A DNA stretch of 20,503 nucleotides. It comes from Mesotaenium endlicherianum. Taxonomy: Eukaryota > Streptophyta > Zygnematophyceae > Zygnematales > Mesotaeniaceae. Shown here in pieces: positions 17,841 through 20,503 of this stretch (positions are counted from its first letter, which is position 1; every line of letters begins with the position of its first letter). The notes under the pieces were generated by a model that searched no databases, was not told the origin of the DNA, and worked only from the letters and a program-made list of their open reading frames with translations. Made by a program: the position numbers and the translations under genes. The stretch spans positions 86,780 to 107,282 of the forward strand of contig WELA01002990.1 of assembly GCA_009602735.1 (NCBI GenBank). Reading direction: 5' to 3'.

Positions 17841-19512
17841 GCGAAGTAAGTACCAGGGGCTCGGTCTTCTGGGGAGCGAGACCTGGAATCGGATTTCTTC
17901 TCCTGTCTGATAGTTTCTTGAAACTTGGAGGCTCAGATCAAGGTGAACCAAGGGGTGAACGTAGCAACTGAGCAGCCTGCTCTTGCACTGTCTGCAAGTT
18001 GATGGAGATCGCTCTCTCTTGTGCAGCTCTCAAATCGACAGGGACATACAGTGGCATACCAAAGGGGTGCTGCATGACATGGGCTAAAGGTACATGCCCT
18101 CTATGAGAGGGGGATGCTGGTTGCCCTCTGGCTGACTTCTTGGCAACCCTTCCGTCTGCTCTGTCTGACTAAATCTCACCTCCTGGGGTGGGACTCCTCT
18201 TGCTCAAACTCCCCAGCCACTAGAGATCTGGGTCCCTTGGTGGGTTGGTATCCCCAAGCTGCTGCAGGGCTGCCTGTACAAAGGCCCTTCCAGTGGGAGA
18301 CGTAGCGGGGTTCTGTGCCTCAGCAGGACTACACTCCTCTGCGGCGCCTTCCTCTTCTTTGTCCTCCTGTTCCTCTAAAACTTTTGGAGTCTCTCTGGTC
18401 ATCTCCTCCAACCGTTGCCGAGAAAAAGAGTATCCCATTGACCTCCCCCTTTTGAGTGCAGGTGGGGGTTGCTGGGTCCTGACCGCATACAGGTCTTCCT
18501 CCCCTTGCTTACTTGCCCATTTGGCATAAGCATGCTTCCCCTTAGAGAAAGAATCCCTAGCCTTGGTCCTATCCTCCCGTGTCTCCTGATTCATGCAGTC
18601 CCTGACTCCATCCAGTCTTGGGTCCCATGCTGCAATTTGAGGTGGCAGCCATATCTTCCCCTGCAAATCTCCCAGGAAATCGTCTTCTTCAGCTCTGTCA
18701 TTTTGCTGGTCCTTCATGGTGACGGTCATCCAGCGCCAGTCAATGGGCTGTAGAAAGAACGCAGGATCTGTCCTCTTCAAAGTACAGGGGTACCAGTGAC
18801 CTGAGAAACCCAGGTGGCTGGTCTCCCTTGGCAAGAACTCCCAGCTTCTTCTCTCCACCTCGTTATACATGGCCTTGATTCGGTTGTGGGAAGTGGCATC
18901 CTTGAAGCTGTCTATATGCATAGGGATCAACTTGATGACCTTGTCTGTGCCCTAGATCCCAGGTATTGGCACCATTTCAGATTCACCTATCTGAGCCAAT
19001 GCTTTGGCCTCCCGGATCGTATATTCCACCATCCTGGCATAGTCATGGTACAGTAGAAGTCTTGTGCTGACTTCTATGTACTTGTCAAAACATTGGACTG
19101 TCTCCCCTTCTCGCTGCAGTATGTCTCTCTGTGACTCACTTTGGTTCCTCTGGGCGTACTTGAAGGCCTCCTCCAAAACATCAAAGCCATTCTTCATCAC
19201 CGTGTAGCGGTAGCTTTTGATTCTCCTCTATTCCTCCTCAGCCTGCTGCGTCTGCCTCTCCTCAGTCAACCTTTGATCCTCCGCCTTCTTGGCTTCCTCT
19301 GCAGCTTTTCTGTCCTGCTCCTCCTGTCTCAGCCTGGCCTGTTCTTCTTCCTCCTTCTTCTTCTGAGCCTCCCGCTGTAGTCGGAGTCGCTCTGGTTCTC
19401 GAGAAGAGATGGAGGATGATTTGATGTCGCTATGGAACTCTTTGTACTACGCCTGTGCCTCGTCCGCCCTTCTTTTCCTCTTGAGTTCAGAGAATTGAGT
19501 CATCCTGCTCAT
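17841..19512 (-). pseudogene. Long coiled-coil ORF of an LTR element, broken by six stops
   Basis: One reading frame stays in register from ATG 19512 (or 19503; a TGA sits directly upstream) to about 17841 with no frameshift. It is interrupted by TAG at 19447, 19228, 18952, 18220 and 18169 and TGA at 17938 (leftmost base given). The N-terminal part (about codons 30-95) is a Lys/Glu/Gln-rich coiled coil; a middle part has aromatic-rich blocks (FSGHWYPCTLK, FFLQPIDWRWMTVTMKD); the C-terminal part is Glu/Pro-rich. I recognise no known domain. It lies on the same strand just upstream of the PPT and 3' LTR, so it is probably an element-borne accessory or structural protein. The last codons before a poly-T run may not be coding. 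Confidence 0.6.
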
Positions 19513-20192
19513 TCATACCACAATGGAATTAGTGTAGTCATGATATCATGCACAGGTTGAGTACTTTGACAGGGAAGAACGTAATAGAGGGAGTTAGGGC
19601 ATGCAATACATGGTGTAAGTAAATTAAAAGTGCGAATGTGCTTGGGAGAGGTGTGTGTGAGCGCAATTGAGTGTCAGGGATGAATATGCAAAGGCAATCG
19701 GCAATCGGCTAATTTCCGAGATGTTTATCTCACTTCCTCCAACTTAATGCGTAGGTGGGTTGCCTGTTTCAACTGTCACTAGGCTGCCTGTCACAACTGT
19801 CACGCCTTGTCAACCACACTCTCTTTTTGTCACTAACTGTCACTTTAGGCCATGTTTGGCCACATTTTCCCTCCAAATTAAATGGAGACAAGACCACCTG
19901 TCACCTTCCCATGTCAACTGAAAATGACACTTAGGGAGGTGTCCCAACCTCCCCAAGGTAAAATCATTTCAACGCCCTTTTGCATTGGTCAAATGGTCCT
20001 TAAATTCCCAGGTTTCCCCAGAGGCATCGTAGCCCGTCCATTTGACCAGATATTTCATGACATATTTAGATGATCAACGAACAGAGCAAGCTTCTAAAAC
20101 CTTATTAACCTCATATTCCTTAAGTTCACCTTCTCGGACTTAGGGGACCGGTCCCGGTTGGACAAGTAACCGACCTGTGAACAGTGTGTCAC
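19513..20192. other. Non-coding stretch with a second polypurine-like tract
   Basis: On the minus strand TTAAGTTGGAGGAAG (19747-19733) repeats 12 bases of the PPT at 17734-17748 and is followed by TG and a short hairpin GAGATAAACATCTC. CTGTCAC is repeated several times at about 19776-19845. No coding frame is evident. Confidence 0.45.
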
Positions 20193-20503
20193 TGTAATGA
20201 ATCAGTATATTAGTCGATATAATATTCATTTAAATATAATAGTCAATTAAGTTCAGCCTGCTGAACTTTAGTTAATAGTCAGTCTGCTGGACTTTACATA
20301 ATTATCAGTTTGCTGACTCAGTCGAAAGCAGCAGGCTGAAAGTCCATATGAGTCAACTTGCTGACACATTCTTTGACAGCAAGCTAACTTCCGTNACTTG
20401 CTGACACATTCTTTGACAGCAAGCTAACTTCCGTACTCGGTAGCAGCGAATTGCCTTGATATGCATCTAAGTGCGATATGCTAGATGAATAGCCAGATGA
20501 CAT
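20193..20503 (+). repeat. Partial LTR of the same family, running off the window
   Basis: It begins TGTAATGAATCAGTATATT and aligns with the reverse complement of the LTR at 17733 downwards through CTAGATGA and CCAGATGACA. It contains the palindrome series at 20251-20364 and an assembly gap at 20395. Confidence 0.85.
20356..20434. other. Single N flanked by an exact 39-bp duplication (assembly join)
   Basis: Bases 20356-20394 and 20396-20434 are identical and separated only by N at 20395. The other LTR copies in the window have this segment once, so overlapping contig ends were probably joined without merging. Confidence 0.85.

Noticed and set aside
17841-19512. Reassigned genetic code with TAG read as Gln, as in some ulvophyte algae
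   Set aside because: The roughly 370-codon NAL1-like exon and about 1650 codons of intact gag and pol use only CAG/CAA for Gln with no internal TAG or TAA, and one of the six stops is TGA. Pseudogene decay is simpler.

Overview
The window looks like nuclear DNA of a streptophyte (plant lineage), probably not a flowering plant. It has one GC-rich, spliced, host-type gene end with a polyglutamine run, followed by about 15 kb of nested and decaying LTR retrotransposons. Primer-binding sites are of the plant initiator-tRNA-Met type, and one intact element carries a chromodomain integrase. A charophyte alga such as Chara is my best guess from the protein style, but nothing here proves it. There are no bacterial features.

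Layout. Positions 31-1141 (minus) hold the first coding exon of a NARROW LEAF 1-like serine-protease-fold protein; it ends at a GT splice donor and the rest lies off the left edge. From 1142 to 4395 I see no convincing gene, only short low-complexity tracts and a 16-bp perfect inverted repeat (4043-4340). Positions 4401-11069 (minus) are a structurally complete Ty3/Gypsy chromovirus. It has ATGCA target duplications, about 97% identical LTRs, a PBS, a PPT, and intact gag and pol frames joined by a textbook A_AAA_AAC -1 slippery site followed by a hairpin.

Positions 11191-13275 (plus) are a decayed element (LTR, PBS, gag pseudogene) into which a 487-bp TRIM (12283-12769) inserted, leaving TGCTG duplications. 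A divergent related LTR fragment (13276 to about 13630) cuts the gag. Positions 13631-15990 have no recognisable gene. A PBS at 16004 marks the end of another LTR. Positions 16986-17733 (minus) are the 3' LTR of another family member. Upstream of it on the same strand is a long coiled-coil reading frame (17841-19512) broken by six stops and no frameshift. A further LTR of the family begins at 20193 and runs off the right edge; it contains a single N flanked by an exact 39-bp duplication.

How the parts relate: the chromovirus gag and pol, with PBS, PPT and LTRs, form one self-contained replication unit. The TRIM and the decayed elements lack enzymes and would have depended on such a unit. Four independent elements share the same PBS variant, TGGTATCGGAGC, which predicts the 3' end of the host primer tRNA. 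All identifications come from reading the sequence by eye; no database search was run.
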